Position numbers and translations under genes: made by a program
DNA from: Gaiellales bacterium
GTDB lineage: Bacteria > Actinomycetota > Thermoleophilia > Gaiellales > F1-60-MAGs149
Assembly (NCBI GenBank): GCA_030831375.1
Contig: JAURLF010000174.1
Span: forward strand, 1 to 15,344
Reading direction: 5' to 3'
DNA length: 15,344 bases
Shown: positions 1 through 7,144 of the stretch, piece by piece
How positions within the stretch are numbered: position 1 is the first letter of the stretch
Layout of the letters: the number at the start of each line of letters is the position of its first letter
The notes under the pieces: generated by a model
What the model was told of the DNA's origin: nothing
Databases searched by the model: none
The model's input: only the letters and a program-made list of their open reading frames with translations

Positions 1-660
1 CGTGCAGGCCTGGGCCACCAGCGGCAGGTCGTGGGTGACGAGCACGAGGGCGAGGCCGAGCTCGTCGGTGAGACGCATGAGCAGCTCGAGGATCTGCGCC
101 TGCACCATCACGTCGAGCGCCGTCGTCGGCTCGTCGGCCAGGAGCACCTTCGGCTCGCAGGCCAAGGCCATCGCGATCGCGGCGCGCTGTCGCATCCCCC
201 CGGAGAACTCGTGCGGGTAGCGGTCCTGACGAGCCGCCGCGATCCCGACCAGCTCGAGCAGCTCGCCGGTGCGCGTGCGCGCCTCGCGCCCACGGGCGAT
301 GCCCGCGCGCTCGATCGGCTCCGTGATCTGGCTGCCGATCGTCTTGACCGGGTCGAACGCGTTCATCGCACCTTGGAAGACCATCGAGACGTCGGTCCAG
401 CGGTGCGGGCGCATCGTCGCGTCGCCGCCGGCGAGGATGTCCTCGCCCGCCAGGCGGACCGATCCCGCCACGCTCGCCGACGGCGGCAGCAGCCCCATCA
501 TGGCCAGGATCGTCGTCGTCTTCCCGCAGCCGGACTCGCCGACGAGCCCGAGCCGCTCACCGGGTTCGAGCGCGAACGAGACGCCCTGCACGGCGTGCAG
601 CTCGCGCCCGCCCGGCAGGTCGAACCACACGTGCAGGTCCTCGACGGCGATCGCGCTCAT
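1..660 (-). CDS. Dipeptide/oligopeptide ABC transporter ATP-binding protein (DppD/OppD-like), 3' end cut by window
   Basis: Cytoplasmic ATPase subunit of a peptide-type ABC importer; it hydrolyses ATP to power uptake through the two permeases encoded just upstream. The 220 visible residues, translated from the ATG at 660-658, contain Walker A GESGCGKT (residues 41-48), a Q-loop region VFQGAMNAF (about 114-122), the ABC signature FSGGMRQR (152-159), Walker B VLLADEPTTALD (172-183) and the switch histidine in VTHD (208-211). The frame is open to base 1, so the C-terminal part, including any OppD/DppD C-terminal extension, lies outside the window. The start overlaps the stop of the DppC-like permease by ATGA, the usual sign of translational coupling. 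A second ATPase (DppF-like) would be expected further left but cannot be seen. The transported substrate cannot be read from this subunit. Confidence 0.95.
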   Translation of the reverse strand, partial: MSAIAVEDLHVWFDLPGGRELHAVQGVSFALEPGERLGLVGESGCGKTTTILAMMGLLPPSASVAGSVRLAGEDILAGGDATMRPHRWTDVSMVFQGAMNAFDPVKTIGSQITEPIERAGIARGREARTRTGELLELVGIAAARQDRYPHEFSGGMRQRAAIAMALACEPKVLLADEPTTALDVMVQAQILELLMRLTDELGLALVLVTHDLPLVAQACT

Positions 661-1607
661 CGCGGGTCCTCACGGTCCGGAAGCGGGCGCAGGCGGAAGT
701 GCCGGCGGACGAGGTGGCTGACCTTGAGGCGCGGATTGAGCGAATCCTCGGCGGCCGTGCCGACCATGTTGAAGGCCATGATCACGAGTGCGACGGCGAT
801 CCCGGGCGGGGCGATCGCCCACCACGCGCCGTACGAGATCGCGCCGCGGTCGAAGGCGGTCTCGATCATCTTGCCCCAGCTCGGCAGCGACGGGTCGCCG
901 AGGCCGAGGAAGGAGATGGCCGTCTCGAGGAAGATGGCGAGCGCCACCATCAGCACGGTCTGGGCGAGCAGGAGCGGCGCGATCTGCGGGATCACGTGGC
1001 GCAGGATGATCCGCGCGTGCGAGGCGCCGAGGGCCTGAGCGCGCTTGACGTAGGCCCGCTCGCGCACGACCTTCACCTGCGCCCGGATCAGCCGCGCCAT
1101 GAACGTCCAGTACACGAGGCCGATGATGATGATCACGTTGCGCAGGCTGCGGCCCCAGATCGACGCGACCACGATCAGGAGCACGAGGTCGGGCAGCACG
1201 AGGAAGTAGTCGGTGATCCGCATCAGCAGGTTGTCGATGCGCCCGCCGAAGTACCCGGAAACGATCCCGATCGTGCCGCCCACCAGCATCGCGACCAGAG
1301 CGCCGCAGAGGCCCGCGATGAGGGTGATGCGCGCGCCGTAGATGAGCAGCGAGAGGATGTCGATGCCGCCGTCGTCGAGGCCGAGCGGGTGGGCGCCCGA
1401 GGGCGTGCCGAACAGCGGGCCGACCTGCTCCTTCTCGCCGTACGGGGCCAGCCACGGCCCGAACACGGCCACCAGCACGAAGGCGATCAGAATCACCGCG
1501 CCGACGAGCGCCTGGGGGTGGCCCTTCAGGAACGGCCACAGGCGCAGTCTCCGCCGCGTCTCCCGCGTGGCGGGCACGACGGCCTCTGCGAGCTCCTGCG
1601 GGCTCAT
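657..1607 (-). CDS. Peptide-type ABC transporter permease, DppC/OppC-like
   Basis: Inner-membrane permease of 316 residues, the usual size for DppC-type subunits. It has a basic cytoplasmic N-terminus with an OppC-like first membrane helix (about 33-54) and then a binding-protein-dependent transport domain with about five further helices. The cytoplasmic EAA loop that contacts the ATPase is seen around residues 188-208 (KRAQALGASHARIILRHVIP). The conserved ISFLGLGDPSLPSWG segment typical of DppC follows at 231-245. The gene overlaps the DppB-like permease upstream and the ATPase downstream, each by ATGA, so the three are almost certainly one translationally coupled operon. Assignment to the peptide/nickel/opine family is firm; the actual ligand is unknown. 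Confidence 0.95.
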   Translation of the reverse strand: MSPQELAEAVVPATRETRRRLRLWPFLKGHPQALVGAVILIAFVLVAVFGPWLAPYGEKEQVGPLFGTPSGAHPLGLDDGGIDILSLLIYGARITLIAGLCGALVAMLVGGTIGIVSGYFGGRIDNLLMRITDYFLVLPDLVLLIVVASIWGRSLRNVIIIIGLVYWTFMARLIRAQVKVVRERAYVKRAQALGASHARIILRHVIPQIAPLLLAQTVLMVALAIFLETAISFLGLGDPSLPSWGKMIETAFDRGAISYGAWWAIAPPGIAVALVIMAFNMVGTAAEDSLNPRLKVSHLVRRHFRLRPLPDREDPR

Positions 1608-2578
1608 TCGGTCACCCGCGGGTCGAGCTTGAAGTAGAGGAGGTCGGCGAGGAAGTTCATCACGACGACGGAGACGGTCAAAAGCAGGAAGCCGGCCTGC
1701 AGGACCGGGTAGTCGCGGTCGTACACCGACTGGTAGATCTCGAGGCCGATCCCCGGGTAGTTGAACACCGTCTCGATCAGCACCGTGCCGCCGAAGATGA
1801 ACCCGAGCGAGAGGAAGATCAGGGTGACGATCGGCAGCAGCGAGTTGCGCAGTGCGTGGCGGGTGACGATCTGCCAGTTGCTGAGCCCCTTGGCGCGCGC
1901 CGTCATGATGTAGTCCTCGCCGAGCGCCTCCAGCATCGACGAGCGCACGATCAGCGTGTACTCGCCGAACAGGACCAGCCCGATCGTGGCTGCTGGCAGG
2001 ATCATGTGCCGCAGCCGGTCGACCAGCTCAGGCCACCAGCCCGGGTTCGAGTAGGCGAGGTACGGATCGCCGATGTCGCTCGTCGGCAGGCCGAGCGGCG
2101 TGGCCACGTACAGGATCAGCATCAGCGCGAGCCATTGCGTGGGAAGGCTGTAGAACAGGAGCCCCGTCCAGACGGAGCCCCTGTCGACCAGCGTCCCCCG
2201 TCGCCACGCCGCGACGACGCCGGTGATCAGCCCCAGGGCGATCGAGATCACGGTGCCGAGCAGGATCATCGGCACCGTGTTGCGGATCGCCTTCCAGAGG
2301 TCGCCGGTGACGGGCTGCTGCGTCACGAACGAGCTGCCGAGGTCTCCGGTCAGGGTCTGGCGCATGTACAGCACGTACTGCTCGGGGATCGACTTGTCGA
2401 GACCGAAGTCCGCGCGCATCTGCTCCTTGAATTCGGCGGTGCAGGCCTGGCAGCGCAGGGCGGACGTGCGGTCGCCCGGCGCGAGCCGGAACAGCACGAA
2501 GTTGAGGCTGATCGCGACGAGGATCGTGATCAGCGCGAAGAGGGCGCGTCGCCCGACGTACGACCAGCCGGCCCGCAT
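1604..2578 (-). CDS. Peptide-type ABC transporter permease, DppB/OppB-like
   Basis: Inner-membrane permease of 324 residues and partner of the DppC-like protein. Six membrane segments are likely (about 12-31, 102-124, 136-157, 192-212, 249-270, 296-316). The EAA loop lies at about 223-249 (YIMTARAKGLSNWQIVTRHA and on). The large external loop after the first helix carries the DppB-type sequence with FGLDKSIPEQY and TGDLGSSF, and also an unusual CQAC pair (Cys43, Cys46). The ATG at 2578 is preceded by AGGAG with a 4-nt spacer. That start lies inside a 13-bp inverted repeat with the Shine-Dalgarno in its loop (described separately), so initiation may be throttled relative to the binding-protein gene 36 bases upstream. 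The stop overlaps the next gene's ATG. Confidence 0.95.
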   Translation of the reverse strand: MRAGWSYVGRRALFALITILVAISLNFVLFRLAPGDRTSALRCQACTAEFKEQMRADFGLDKSIPEQYVLYMRQTLTGDLGSSFVTQQPVTGDLWKAIRNTVPMILLGTVISIALGLITGVVAAWRRGTLVDRGSVWTGLLFYSLPTQWLALMLILYVATPLGLPTSDIGDPYLAYSNPGWWPELVDRLRHMILPAATIGLVLFGEYTLIVRSSMLEALGEDYIMTARAKGLSNWQIVTRHALRNSLLPIVTLIFLSLGFIFGGTVLIETVFNYPGIGLEIYQSVYDRDYPVLQAGFLLLTVSVVVMNFLADLLYFKLDPRVTE

Positions 2579-2606
2579 CGGTCTCCTAGCGTGATGCGGG
2601 CCGGCT
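2566..2606 (-). promoter_or_regulatory. Stem-loop over the dppB-like start codon
   Basis: Perfect 13-bp inverted repeat: AGCCGGCCCGCAT at 2566-2578 and ATGCGGGCCGGCT at 2594-2606, separated by 15 bases. In the minus-strand mRNA the arm at 2606-2594 comes first, the loop contains AGGAG, and the second arm starts with the AUG of the DppB-like gene. The hairpin sits between the binding-protein stop (2615) and the permease, where it could both protect the 3' end of the binding-protein mRNA and limit permease translation. The repeat is directly visible; the role is inference. Confidence 0.7.
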
Positions 2607-2614
2607 CGTCGTCC

Positions 2615-4312
2615 CTAGCCCTGCGCCCGTCCGATCTGCTCCCACGGGATCTTCGAGAGCCCGAGCAGGAACGGATCCTTGAGATTCGTCCAGTCCGCCG
2701 TGTAGGCGGCGATGTTGAGCGTCTGCGCGATCTGGATGTACGGCTTGTCGTCGTACTGAATCTGCTGCATCTCCCAGACGATCGCGCGGCGCGCCTCCTG
2801 GTCGACCGTGGTCGCCTGCTGCTTGTAGAGCTCGTCGTAGGCCGGATTGCAGTAGCCGGTGTCGCTCCAGCCGCCCCACTGGTCGCAGGTGATGACCGAG
2901 AGCATGAAGTCCGGGTCGATGTAGCCGACCCAGTCCCACATCATGATGTCGAAGTCCTCGTACTTCCAATCGGGGGCTCCGATCGCCTCGAAGGCGGCGG
3001 TGCCGTCCATCTTCTTCTGCGTCACCTTGACGCCGAGTTGCTCCCAATCGGCGGCGATGATCTCGAACATCCGGTCGAGGCCGTCGACGGAGTCGGGCGT
3101 GATCACCTCGTACTCCATCTTGCCTCCGTCGGGCGTGCTGCGGATGCCGTCCGAGCCCTTGGCGTAGCCGAGGTCGTCGAGGATCTGGTTGCCGAGGTCG
3201 AGGTCGAAGGCCTCCGGCTGGATGTCGGTGTTCAGCCACTGGCCCGAGAGGCTGGTGAACATCGTCGCGGCCGGCTTGCCGTAGCCGTTGAGCACCGTAT
3301 CGATGATCGCCTCGCGGTTGACGCCGTGGGCGAGCGCCTCGCGCACCTTCGGATCCAGCAGCTCCTTGCGCTTCGGCTTGTCGGGGTTCGAGTTGAAGCC
3401 GATGTCGTAGATGAACGTGGAGTCGCCGATCTGCAGCTGGTACTTGGCGTCGTTCTCGTACTTGGAGACGAGCGTCGGCGGCAGCGAGTCGACGGCGTCG
3501 AGCTGTCCGCCGTCGAGCGCGGCCAGCATCGCATCCGCGTTCTGGTACACGGTCACCCCGACCGCGTCGACGTTGGCGGGTGTCCCGTAGTAGCCGGGGT
3601 TGCGCTCCAGGATCGTGGTGCCCTTCTCCTCGTACTGCTTGATGAAGAAGGTGCCGCCGCCGACCTGCGACCCGCCGGCGACCGGATCCCACTTCTTGAG
3701 GCCCTTGCCCTTGTTGCCGACGACCGGCTCGACGACGTGCTTCGGCAGGATGAAGAACTGCTGCAGCTGCGGGAGGACGTTGCCGACCGGCTTCTCGTAG
3801 GTGATCACGACGGTGTTCGGGTCCGGGGCCTCGACCTTCTGCGCGTAGGTCAGGAAGGGGGCCAGCATGCTGGCCGGGCCGTCGGCGTACTGGATGATCA
3901 GGTTGCCGGTGAAGGCGGCGTCCTCGGCCGTCATCGGGGTGCCGTCCGACCAGGCGCCGCCCTGCTTCAGCGTGAAGGTCCAGACGAGGCCGTCGTCGGA
4001 CGTCTCCCACGACTCCGCCCAGTCGCCTTCGATCTCGAAGTCCTCGCCGTACTGGACGAGGGTCGGGTAGGTCTCCGTGTAGAGGATGTACGACAGCGCG
4101 GAGTAGGACACGAACGGGTTGATCGAGTCGGGGCCCGACGTGGTGCCCATGCGGAAGATCCCGCCCGGCTGCACCGCGGGTGCGGCGTTGTCCCCGCCGC
4201 CGGCGCTGCTGCCCCCGCCGCCCTGATCGGGCGTGGTGGACTCGCCGCCGCCGCAGGCGGCGATGGCGGACGCCACGACGATCGCGAGCAAGAGTGTGAG
4301 AATGCGCTTCAT
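2615..4312 (-). CDS. Extracellular solute-binding lipoprotein, SBP family 5 (peptide/nickel type), copy 1
   Basis: Substrate-capture component of the importer, tethered to the outer face of the membrane. It is 565 residues, normal for family 5. The N-terminus is a lipoprotein signal: basic MKR, hydrophobic core, lipobox AIAAC with Cys20, then a Gly/Ser-rich linker to about residue 45. Family-5 hallmarks follow: WAESWETSDDGLVWTF, WSDGTPMTAEDAAF, an LERNPGYYG segment, and a REAIIDTV region. A Cys pair 12 residues apart (Cys476, Cys488) near the C-terminus could form a disulfide. The ATG at 4312 has GGAGGGG with a 5-nt spacer. The permease gene follows after 36 bases. Closely related to the second binding protein at 5347-7056: in the last 90 residues I count 54 identities without gaps. 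Ligand unknown. Confidence 0.95.
   Translation of the reverse strand: MKRILTLLLAIVVASAIAACGGGESTTPDQGGGGSSAGGGDNAAPAVQPGGIFRMGTTSGPDSINPFVSYSALSYILYTETYPTLVQYGEDFEIEGDWAESWETSDDGLVWTFTLKQGGAWSDGTPMTAEDAAFTGNLIIQYADGPASMLAPFLTYAQKVEAPDPNTVVITYEKPVGNVLPQLQQFFILPKHVVEPVVGNKGKGLKKWDPVAGGSQVGGGTFFIKQYEEKGTTILERNPGYYGTPANVDAVGVTVYQNADAMLAALDGGQLDAVDSLPPTLVSKYENDAKYQLQIGDSTFIYDIGFNSNPDKPKRKELLDPKVREALAHGVNREAIIDTVLNGYGKPAATMFTSLSGQWLNTDIQPEAFDLDLGNQILDDLGYAKGSDGIRSTPDGGKMEYEVITPDSVDGLDRMFEIIAADWEQLGVKVTQKKMDGTAAFEAIGAPDWKYEDFDIMMWDWVGYIDPDFMLSVITCDQWGGWSDTGYCNPAYDELYKQQATTVDQEARRAIVWEMQQIQYDDKPYIQIAQTLNIAAYTADWTNLKDPFLLGLSKIPWEQIGRAQG
2901..2928. repeat. 28-bp identity between the two binding-protein genes, copy A
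   Basis: Bases 2901-2928 are identical to 5633-5660. Both encode GYIDPDFML on the minus strand. This is the longest exact match I found between the paralogous genes; another shared run lies at the TVYQNADAM codons of both. It marks a gene duplication with strong local conservation rather than a mobile repeat. Confidence 0.85.
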
Positions 4313-4340
4313 CGGATCCCCTCCCAGACGATTCCGCGGC

Positions 4341-4346
4341 TACCCT
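4341..4346 (+). promoter_or_regulatory. -10 element for the PHP gene, probably leaderless
   Basis: TACCCT fits the actinobacterial TANNNT -10 pattern and ends 8 bases before the ATG at 4355, so transcription would begin at or next to the start codon. The only Shine-Dalgarno-like bases (AGGA, 4349-4352) are too close to the ATG to work well. No -35 is evident. Confidence 0.5.
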
Positions 4347-4370
4347 ACAGGATCATGACTGTGCAGTCAG
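4342..4370 (-). promoter_or_regulatory. Candidate promoter for the binding-protein/permease operon
   Basis: Reading the minus strand: -35-like CTGACT at 4370-4365, a 17-base spacer, and -10-like TAGGGT at 4347-4342. This predicts a start near 4335 and a short leader holding the GGAGGGG ribosome site. Each hexamer matches the sigma-70 consensus at four of six positions, and the spacer is ideal. The -35 lies inside the PHP coding region and the -10 overlaps the opposing PHP -10. Confidence 0.5.
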
Positions 4371-5350
4371 CCTCGTGGCCGCAGGGCCCGTTCGCCGCGG
4401 CACACGACTCGGGGATCTGGCTGCGCTGCCAGCTGCACTGCCACACGACCCGCTCGGACGGGACGCCCGAACCGGAGGCGCTCGTGCGCCACTACGCCGA
4501 CGCCGGCTTCGACGTCGTCGCGATCACCGACCACTGGCTGATCACGGAGGCCGACTCGGGCCGGGACGGCCCTGTCCTGGTTCCGGCCAGCGAGCTGTCC
4601 GCCGACCTCGATCGCGCGCCGTTCGAGGCGGAGGTGCTGGCGCTCGGCATCGCGCGACTGCCGAATCCGCGGGTCCCGTTCGCGAGCATCGCGGCGTGCG
4701 CGGCGTGGATCGCCGAGCAGGGTGGCGCCGCCGTGCTCGCCCATCCGCGCTGGAGCATGCTCGACGCAGACGACATCCTGCCGGCGGTCGCCCTGCACGG
4801 CCTCGAGGTCCTCAACGGCGGCTGCGCGCTCGAGCAGGGCAATGGCCTCTCCGACGCGGTCTGGGATCGGCTCTCCGAGCGCGGGTTCCACCTTGCCGCC
4901 GTCGCGACGGACGACTCCCACCGCGCCGGCGATCCGGGCGGATCGGACAGCCTGCTCGCCTGGACGATGGTGCGTGCCGCCGAGCGCAGTGCGGCGGCGG
5001 TCGTCGACGCAGTGCGCGGCGGCAGGTCCTACGCCTCGACCGGGCCCGCGATCCATACCCTCGAGCGGGTCGCGGGCGGGCTCGAGGTCGCCTGCTCGCC
5101 CGCGCTCGCCGTCGGACTCGTCTCCGGCCCGTGGGACGGCGGGCGCGTGAGCGCGGACCCCGCACGCGCCGCGCATCGCGCCCGGGTGCTCGAGCGCGAT
5201 GCGGACGGACTGATCGTGCGGGCGCACCTCGACGAGCCGGAATTCTGCGTGTGGGGACGGGTCGAGATCGAGGCCGCCGACGGCGGCCGCGCCTGGACGG
5301 GCCCGCTCGCCCTGCCGGGCGTGCGGGCCCCGTACCGGACCGGGGGCTAG
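4355..5350 (+). CDS. PHP-domain metal-dependent phosphoesterase (CehA/McbA-like metallohydrolase)
   Basis: Protein of 331 residues with a PHP (polymerase and histidinol phosphatase) metallohydrolase domain in the first ~210 residues. Metal and catalytic positions visible: HCH at 28-30, Asp35 in RSDGT, ITDH with Asp59-His60, Glu80 in PASEL, His130 in LAHPRW, and ATDDSH with His189. About 120 residues follow that look like a beta-rich accessory domain. No signal peptide, so it is likely cytoplasmic. Members hydrolyse phosphoesters, from small phosphomonoesters to nucleic-acid ends; which applies here is unknown. The reading frame is open far upstream, antisense to the binding-protein gene. I choose the ATG at 4355 because homology begins there and a TANNNT box sits 8 bases before it. 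It lies between two paralogous binding-protein genes on the opposite strand, and its stop overlaps that of the second. Confidence 0.88.
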   Translation: MTVQSASWPQGPFAAAHDSGIWLRCQLHCHTTRSDGTPEPEALVRHYADAGFDVVAITDHWLITEADSGRDGPVLVPASELSADLDRAPFEAEVLALGIARLPNPRVPFASIAACAAWIAEQGGAAVLAHPRWSMLDADDILPAVALHGLEVLNGGCALEQGNGLSDAVWDRLSERGFHLAAVATDDSHRAGDPGGSDSLLAWTMVRAAERSAAAVVDAVRGGRSYASTGPAIHTLERVAGGLEVACSPALAVGLVSGPWDGGRVSADPARAAHRARVLERDADGLIVRAHLDEPEFCVWGRVEIEAADGGRAWTGPLALPGVRAPYRTGG

Positions 5351-7056
5351 CCCTCGGTCCGGTGGATCGAGTTCCAGGGGATCTTCGACACGTAGTTCAG
5401 GTACGGGTCGGTGATGCCGCCCCATCCGGCCTGGTAGGCGCGAACGAACTGGCCCTGGGCGATGAAGATGTACGGGCGCTCCTCGTAGAGGATGCGCTGC
5501 ATCTCCCAGACGATCTCGCGGCGCTTGTCGGGATCCGTCTCGGCGGCCTGCTGCGCGTAGAGCTCGTCGTAGGCAGGGTTGCAGTAGCCCGTGTCCGACC
5601 AGTTGCCGAACTGGTCGCACATCACGGTCATCAGCATGAAGTCCGGGTCGATGTAGCCGAGCCAGGACCACATGTGGATGTCGAAGTCGAGGTACTCGCC
5701 GTCGGGTGCCATCATCGCGTCCCAGGCCGCCGTGCCGTCCATCGACTCGCCGGCGGTCTCGATGCCGATCTCCCGCCAGGCGGCCTGGATGATCTCGAAC
5801 TTGCGCTGCTGGCCCGGGATGTCGGTCGGGAGGATCACCGCGTAGCTCATCCGCTCGCCCTCGGGCGTGACCCGGATCCCGTCGGCGCCCTTCGCGTAGC
5901 CCGCCTCGTCGAGGATGCGGTTGGCCTCGGCGAGGTCGTAGCTCTCGGGCTGGAGGTCCGGGTTGAGGTAGTCCCCCGCGACTGGGGTCAGGATGCTTGC
6001 CGCCGGCCTGCCGTAGCCGAGGAAGACCGTGTCGATGATCGCCTGGCGGTCGACGGCATGGGCCATCGCCTCCTTCACCCGCGGATCGAGCAATTCGCGG
6101 TTGTCGGTCTTCTTCGGGTTCGCGTTGAAGCCGATGTTGATCACGTCGGGGACGTCGCCCGGCACGATCTGCACGTCGGGGTCCTGATCGAGCTGGTCGA
6201 TGAGCGTGTAGGGGGTCTTGTTGAGCGCGTCGAGCTCGCCGGCCCGGAAGGCGCTGACCATGGCGTCGGCGTTCTGGTACACGGTCATCCCGATCGCGTC
6301 GACATGCGGCGCCGGTCCGTAGTAGCCGGGATTGCGCTCGAGCAGCGTGGTGCCCTTGTCGTCGTACTGCTTGAGGATGAACGGCCCGCCGCTGACCAGC
6401 TCGCCCTCCGCCGCCATGTCCCACTTGTCGAGGCCCTTGCCGCCGTTGCCGACGTGCTCGGCGAACACGTGGCTGGGCAGGATGTAGAAGGGCTGCAGGT
6501 TGGCGAGCGCCGTCGCACGCGGCTCGGCGTAGGTGATCTCGAGGGTCAGGTCGTCGATCGCCCGTGCCGACTCGACGCCCTCGATGTAGCCCGCCATCAG
6601 GCCGGTCGAGACGTCGGCGTACTTCCGGACCGTCTCGATCGTCCAGACGGCGTCCGCGGCGGTCAGCGGCGTGCCGTCCGACCACTCGCCGGACCGCAGC
6701 GAGAACGTGTAGGTGGTGTCGTCGGGGGAGACCTCCCAGGACTCCGCCCAGTCGCCGATCAGCTCGTAGTTCTCGTCGTACTGGACGAGCGCGGGGTACA
6801 TCTCCTGGAAGATCACGTACGAGACCTGGTTCGAGCCGACGAACGGGTTGATGCCGTCCGGCGGGTCCGTGTAGCCGACGCGCAGCAGGCCGCCCTCGAC
6901 GATCGCGCCGGTGTCGGCGGCGCCCGTCGCCGCGCCCGCGTCGCCGCCGCCCCCGCCGGGCGTCGTCGACTCGCCGGTGCCGCAGGCCGCGACGAGGCCC
7001 GCGACGAGCACGAGCAGGGAGAGCAGGAACAGACGGAACATGGAGCGCTGGCGCAT
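5347..7056 (-). CDS. Extracellular solute-binding lipoprotein, SBP family 5, copy 2
   Basis: Second binding lipoprotein, 569 residues from the ATG at 7056. I choose this start because GGAGGG lies 6-7 bases upstream and the protein then begins with a proper lipoprotein signal: MRQRSMFR, hydrophobic stretch, lipobox LVAAC with Cys25, Gly/Ala linker. The frame stays open upstream to 7176 but without signal-like sequence. It shares with copy 1 the GESTTP linker motif, WAESWE, WSDGTPLTAADAV, LERNPGYYG, GYIDPDFML, the Cys480/Cys492 pair and the C-terminal SKIPW motif. It has no adjacent permease, so it probably feeds the importer encoded at 1-2578, perhaps with a different ligand range. Its TAG overlaps the PHP gene's stop in a shared CTAG, leaving no room for a terminator between them. 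Confidence 0.95.
   Translation of the reverse strand: MRQRSMFRLFLLSLLVLVAGLVAACGTGESTTPGGGGGDAGAATGAADTGAIVEGGLLRVGYTDPPDGINPFVGSNQVSYVIFQEMYPALVQYDENYELIGDWAESWEVSPDDTTYTFSLRSGEWSDGTPLTAADAVWTIETVRKYADVSTGLMAGYIEGVESARAIDDLTLEITYAEPRATALANLQPFYILPSHVFAEHVGNGGKGLDKWDMAAEGELVSGGPFILKQYDDKGTTLLERNPGYYGPAPHVDAIGMTVYQNADAMVSAFRAGELDALNKTPYTLIDQLDQDPDVQIVPGDVPDVINIGFNANPKKTDNRELLDPRVKEAMAHAVDRQAIIDTVFLGYGRPAASILTPVAGDYLNPDLQPESYDLAEANRILDEAGYAKGADGIRVTPEGERMSYAVILPTDIPGQQRKFEIIQAAWREIGIETAGESMDGTAAWDAMMAPDGEYLDFDIHMWSWLGYIDPDFMLMTVMCDQFGNWSDTGYCNPAYDELYAQQAAETDPDKRREIVWEMQRILYEERPYIFIAQGQFVRAYQAGWGGITDPYLNYVSKIPWNSIHRTEG
5633..5660. repeat. 28-bp identity between the two binding-protein genes, copy B
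   Basis: Partner of 2901-2928, same orientation, inside the second binding-protein gene. The spacing of about 2.7 kb in direct orientation could support recombination that would delete the PHP gene. Confidence 0.85.
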
Positions 7057-7083
7057 GATGGTCCCTCCGGGGACGGTGCGACG

Positions 7084-7112
7084 ACTGTAGCGGGCGGCGG
7101 GCCCGGCGTGAA
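7084..7112 (-). promoter_or_regulatory. Candidate promoter for binding-protein copy 2
   Basis: Minus strand: -35-like TTCACG at 7112-7107, exactly 17 bases, then -10-like TACAGT at 7089-7084. Predicted start near 7077 gives a leader of about 20 bases carrying GGAGGG. It lies in the 88-base divergent region shared with valS. Confidence 0.55.
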
Positions 7113-7129
7113 GGGCGCCACCACCCCGA

Positions 7130-7135
7130 TACACT
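7130..7135 (+). promoter_or_regulatory. -10 element for valS, near-leaderless
   Basis: TACACT fits TANNNT and ends 9 bases before the valS ATG. The intervening bases (GCCCGCCCG) contain no Shine-Dalgarno sequence, so the mRNA probably has no leader or only 1-3 bases. No clear -35. Confidence 0.45.
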
Positions 7136-7144
7136 GCCCGCCCG

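Noticed and set aside
1856..4354. Long plus-strand open frame continuing upstream of the PHP gene
   Set aside because: It is antisense to the permease and lipoprotein genes, its translation is low-complexity Arg/Asp/Val-rich, and PHP homology starts only at 4355.
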